Assembly: GCA_003151115.1 (NCBI GenBank)
Contig: PLWS01000003.1
Span: 63,350-127,349, forward strand
DNA: 64,000 nt
Reading direction: 5' to 3'
Origin: Vulcanimicrobiota bacterium
Lineage (GTDB): Bacteria; Vulcanimicrobiota; Vulcanimicrobiia; Vulcanimicrobiales; Vulcanimicrobiaceae
In this document: positions 61,003 to 64,000 of the stretch, piece by piece
Layout of the letters: each line of letters begins with the position of its first letter
Numbering within the stretch: position 1 is the first letter of the stretch
Notes under the pieces: model-generated
What the model was told of the DNA's origin: nothing
The model's database searches: none
Seen by the model: the letters and a program-made list of their open reading frames with translations, nothing else
Made by a program: the position numbers and the translations under genes

Positions 61003-62271
61003 GTGCTAACGCAAACCGAGCGCTTGGATCGCCAAGCATTAGCGGACTGGTACCGGCGCAACCGCCAACGGTCGGCGCGGCTGTTCGCTTTGATCGCGCC
61101 CGAAGGATACTACGACCGTCCGATTCCGCTGCGCCATCCGTTCGCATTTTACGAAGGGCATTTGCCGGCGTTTAGTTTTTTAACCCTCGACGAGCGCGCA
61201 CTGGGAGAGCCGCCGGTAGATGTACGCCTGGAAAAGGTCTTCGAACGCGGCATCGATCCCGCGACGGTGAGCGACGCCGGCGGTCACGCGCGTTCAGACT
61301 GGCCCTCGAAAAGTGAAATCGAAGCGTTCGGCCGCGCCTGCGACGAGCGCGTCTTGACCGCGATCGCGGACGCCAAGCTCGACGACCCAAACATTCCGCG
61401 GCTCGTTCGCGGACAATCCGTGTATACGATTTTGGAACACGAGCCGATGCATCACGAAACGCTCGTCTATCTCATCCACCAACTTTCCGACGATAAGAAA
61501 CGTCCGGTCAAACAAACCCACCGCGACACAACGCCGCCGCAGAACGATTTCGTTGAAGTCGCCGCTGGAACGGCGACGCTGGGTGCGCGCCGCGACCGGG
61601 CGGTGTTTGGCTGGGACAACGAGTTCGACGAGCACACCGTGCCGGTGAACGCGTTTGCAATGCAACGCTATCCTGTAACGAATGCCGATTACCGCGAATT
61701 CGTGAAAGCCGGCGGACCGATGCCGCCGTTTTGGATCGAGCGCGCCGGCGAATTGAAGCTGCGCGGCGTTTTCGAAGAACTTCCCCTTCCGCTCTCGTGG
61801 CCCGTATATGCGCGTCACGACGACGCACAAGCCTACGCAAACTGGAAGGGCGCCCGGCTTGCAACGGAGTCCGAATACCACCGCGCCGCATTCGGCACGC
61901 CGGGCGGCGCCGAACAACCTTATCCTTGGGGCGCACAGCCGCCAAGCGCCGCGTATGGAAACTTCGGTTTCGCGCGCTACGATCCGGAACCGGTCGACGC
62001 GCACCCGGCCGGCGCGAGCGCATGGGGCATCCACGATATCATCGGCAACGGTTGGGAATGGACCGGCACGGTCTTCGCGCCGTTTCCGGGATTCGAACCA
62101 ATGGCTAGCTACCCGCAATACAGCGCCGATTTCTTCGACGGAAAGCACTACGTCATGAAAGGGGCCTCACCCGTGACCGCACTCGAACTTATCCGCCGAA
62201 GTTTTCGCAACTGGTTCTACGCCGACTATCCTTATATGTACGCCAAGTTCAGACTCGTCCTCGACCGGTGA
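61003..62271 (+). CDS. EgtB-like protein (DinB_2 plus formylglycine-generating/sulfatase-modifying fold)
   Basis: 422 aa from GTG at 61003. An N-terminal DinB-like helical domain contains the metal-binding HEPMHHETLVYLIHQL near residue 145. A C-terminal FGE-sulfatase domain (~175-420) contains FVEVAAGTATLGARRD, RYPVTNADYREFV, RLATESEYHRAAFG and IIGNGWEWTGTVF. This is the architecture of EgtB, the iron sulfoxide synthase of ergothioneine biosynthesis. No EgtD methyltransferase is next to it, so exact substrate is uncertain (OvoA-like or other). The stop overlaps the next gene as GTGA. Confidence 0.85.
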   Translation: MLTQTERLDRQALADWYRRNRQRSARLFALIAPEGYYDRPIPLRHPFAFYEGHLPAFSFLTLDERALGEPPVDVRLEKVFERGIDPATVSDAGGHARSDWPSKSEIEAFGRACDERVLTAIADAKLDDPNIPRLVRGQSVYTILEHEPMHHETLVYLIHQLSDDKKRPVKQTHRDTTPPQNDFVEVAAGTATLGARRDRAVFGWDNEFDEHTVPVNAFAMQRYPVTNADYREFVKAGGPMPPFWIERAGELKLRGVFEELPLPLSWPVYARHDDAQAYANWKGARLATESEYHRAAFGTPGGAEQPYPWGAQPPSAAYGNFGFARYDPEPVDAHPAGASAWGIHDIIGNGWEWTGTVFAPFPGFEPMASYPQYSADFFDGKHYVMKGASPVTALELIRRSFRNWFYADYPYMYAKFRLVLDR

Positions 62272-63878
62272 AACGCTACACGGCGTTCGCGCTGGCTCTG
62301 CTCTTCGCCGCGAGCGGCTGCGCGAAGCAAGGGTCGGTCACGTCATCGGGCGGCGGCGTTCTACGCGCCGCGATCTTTGCGGAGCCGGCCTCTTTGAATC
62401 CGTTGCTCGGCACGAACACTGCCGAGAACTTTCTCGCGAGCTTGGCGTTCGATCTGCTCGTGACACTCGACGATCGCGGCAACGATATTCCCGACCTCGC
62501 ATCGGCGGTGCCGTCAATTGAAAACGGCGGCATTAGCCGCGACGGCCGGACGATCACCTACAAGTTACGGCACGGCGTGAAGTGGCAAGACGGAAAGCCC
62601 TTCACCAGCGCGGACGTTAAATTCAGCTGGCAAGCGGTCATGAATCCGAACAACAACGTCGTCGAACGTACCGGCTACGACAAGGTCAAGTCGGTGGACA
62701 CGCCCGATCCCTACACTGTCATCTTTCACCTCAACGAGCCGTTTGCGCCGTTCGTCGACACGGTATTTGGTGAGAGCGACCAGCCGTTCCGGATCATTCC
62801 CAAACATTTGCTCGGCGGGTATGCCAACATCAACCGCATTCCGTTCAATCAGCAGCCCATCGGCACAGGTCCCTTCCGCGTCGTGCGCTGGTACCACGGC
62901 GACCACGTCGAGTTTGCCGCGAATCCGTTCTATTTCCGCGGTGCACCCAAACTGCAAAAGATTCTCGTCTACACGGTCCCCGACGGAAACACTTCGGCTG
63001 CCGAGCTGCAGTCGCACGGGATCGATCTCATCGCGGCCGTCACCTCTGCGAACTTCCGTAATTTGCGCGGCGTACCGGGCGTACGGACGATGCTCGTCAA
63101 GCAGCCTGCTTATGCCGCCGCGGTCTTCAACACCAAGCATCCGCCGCTCGACGACGTTCGCGTACGGCAAGCCATCGCATATGCCATTGACGAAAAGCGC
63201 ATCGTTGACAACCTGACCTACGGCACAGCGACGCTCGCTTCTGCCGATCTCTCCGATTACTATTGGGCGCACGATCCCGCCTTAGCCGGATATCCGCACG
63301 ATAGCGCGGCGGCGAGCCGCTTACTCGACCAGGCCGGCTGGCGTCGCGGATCGTCGGGAATGCGCGCCAAGAACGGCAAGGCGCTCTCGCTGCAGATCAC
63401 GATTGGCGCGGGCAGCCAAACAGCCAATCAAATCGCCGTCGAATTGCAATCGGATCTGCGGCAAGTTGGAATCGATCTCGCGATCAAGACGTACAACTAC
63501 TCGCTGCTCTATGCGACCGCGGCCATGGGCGGAATTCAGCAGACGGGCAAATTCGACATGACGCTGCAGGTTTGGGTCGCGGGCGCCGACCCCGACGACT
63601 CGTCGCAGTGGATGTGCAAACAGGCTCCCCCCGCCGGTAACAACATCTCGCGTTATTGCAGCCGTGCATTCGACAACGCGGAAACGGCGGCGCTGACGCA
63701 CTTCGACCGCGCTACGCGCAAGCGCGCTTACACGCTGACGCAGCAGTTGCTGGTGAAGGATGCACCCGCGGCTTTCGAATACTACCCGCGGGGCCGGTAT
63801 GCAATGACTCCGAGCCTGCAAAACTTCTCACCCAACGGCATCAGCGAAGGATGGAACGCTTACTTGTGGTCACTTTGA
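62268..63878 (+). CDS. ABC transporter substrate-binding lipoprotein, peptide/nickel family (SBP_bac_5)
   Basis: 536 aa. Lipoprotein signal with lipobox AASGC (Cys near residue 18), then a Ser/Gly linker. SBP_bac_5 features: EPASLNPLLGTNTAENF, LRHGVKWQDGKPFTSADVKFSW, RIIPKHLLG, GTGPFRVVRWYHGD, KHPPLDDVRVRQAIAYAID. Periplasm-facing receptor for oligopeptides or similar. No permease or ATPase gene is seen downstream in this window. GTG at 62268 overlaps the EgtB-like gene by 4 bases. Confidence 0.93.
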   Translation: MKRYTAFALALLFAASGCAKQGSVTSSGGGVLRAAIFAEPASLNPLLGTNTAENFLASLAFDLLVTLDDRGNDIPDLASAVPSIENGGISRDGRTITYKLRHGVKWQDGKPFTSADVKFSWQAVMNPNNNVVERTGYDKVKSVDTPDPYTVIFHLNEPFAPFVDTVFGESDQPFRIIPKHLLGGYANINRIPFNQQPIGTGPFRVVRWYHGDHVEFAANPFYFRGAPKLQKILVYTVPDGNTSAAELQSHGIDLIAAVTSANFRNLRGVPGVRTMLVKQPAYAAAVFNTKHPPLDDVRVRQAIAYAIDEKRIVDNLTYGTATLASADLSDYYWAHDPALAGYPHDSAAASRLLDQAGWRRGSSGMRAKNGKALSLQITIGAGSQTANQIAVELQSDLRQVGIDLAIKTYNYSLLYATAAMGGIQQTGKFDMTLQVWVAGADPDDSSQWMCKQAPPAGNNISRYCSRAFDNAETAALTHFDRATRKRAYTLTQQLLVKDAPAAFEYYPRGRYAMTPSLQNFSPNGISEGWNAYLWSL

Positions 63879-64000
63879 CAGCCAAAAAGACGCCCATTAC
63901 CGTAGCGTACGGCGACGGTATCGGTCCTGAAATCATGGATGCAACGCTGCGCATGATTACCGAAGCCGGCGCTCAGCTCGACATGGAGCGGATCGAGATC
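63875..64000 (+). CDS. Isocitrate/isopropylmalate dehydrogenase family protein, 3'-truncated by window end
   Basis: Only 42 codons are in the window. The segment TPITVAYGDGIGPEIMDATLRM is the N-terminal strand-loop-helix of the isocitrate/isopropylmalate dehydrogenase family; its wording is closest to NADP-isocitrate dehydrogenases of the Thermus type. TTG at 63875 overlaps the upstream stop (TTGA) and is the favoured start. In-frame GTG at 63866 and ATG at 63851 would add 3 or 8 residues. Confidence 0.8.
   Translation, partial: MTAKKTPITVAYGDGIGPEIMDATLRMITEAGAQLDMERIEI

Overview
The window is a gene-dense, GC-rich bacterial chromosome segment with no rRNA operon, CRISPR array, prophage or insertion sequence that I can see. 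It suggests a diderm bacterium outside the Proteobacteria. It has a minimal MlaE-F-D lipid transporter whose MlaD ends in an outer-membrane-like beta region, together with Gram-positive-style features: a PASTA-domain Ser/Thr kinase beside a class B PBP, a SpoIID protein, and PyrR. A deep-branching diderm Terrabacteria lineage such as Candidatus Eremiobacterota (WPS-2) would fit. That placement is inference, because no phylogenetic marker was compared.

Layout. 1-1809 is the end of a PBP1C-like gene. About 2.3-11 kb (minus strand) runs lipoprotein-gmk-rpoZ-glmS-orf125-rph-orf113-mlaE-mlaF-mlaD-panE. An RqcH/NFACT gene (plus strand) then converges on, and overlaps, queA. From about 36.4 kb down to 12.5 kb (minus strand) lies a nearly continuous chain: tig-clpP-clpX-valS-pyrR-pyrB-pyrC-carA-moxR-DUF58-VWA-pdxH-carB-pbp-pknB-ruvC-ruvA-ruvB-spoIID-queA. 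Many junctions are 4-base ATGA, GTGA or CTGA overlaps, so most of it is probably co-transcribed and translationally coupled. A MoxR/DUF58/VWA cassette plus pdxH separates carA from carB.

About 36.4-43.2 kb holds seven tRNA genes (Gly, Leu, Lys x2, His, Arg, Pro). Between them are a HerA-type ATPase, a secreted bilobal aspartic-protease-like protein, a small secreted protein with an apparently leaderless promoter, a PAS-GGDEF-EAL protein with a degenerate GGDEF motif, and an HNH endonuclease gene whose stop codon lies inside tRNA-Pro. About 43.2-47.7 kb (minus) is a housekeeping block (M23 peptidase, yggT, lepA, rdgB, GNAT). SRP RNA follows, then an M3 peptidase and a YbhB-like protein on the plus strand. 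About 52-57 kb is a tyrosine-catabolism island (hmgA, fahA, hppD) with an unrecognised 310-aa gene. It is followed by deoC, an aldehyde dehydrogenase, an intact PAS-GGDEF-EAL protein, an EgtB-like protein, a peptide-binding lipoprotein and the start of an isocitrate-dehydrogenase-family gene.

The most unusual signal is start-codon use. Besides many GTG and TTG starts, at least four conserved genes (queA, the class B PBP, pyrC, hmgA) have recognisable N-terminal sequence upstream of any in-frame ATG/GTG/TTG. Their best-placed initiators are near-cognate codons (CTG, CTG, ATT, ACG), three of them preceded by a Shine-Dalgarno-like sequence at suitable spacing.
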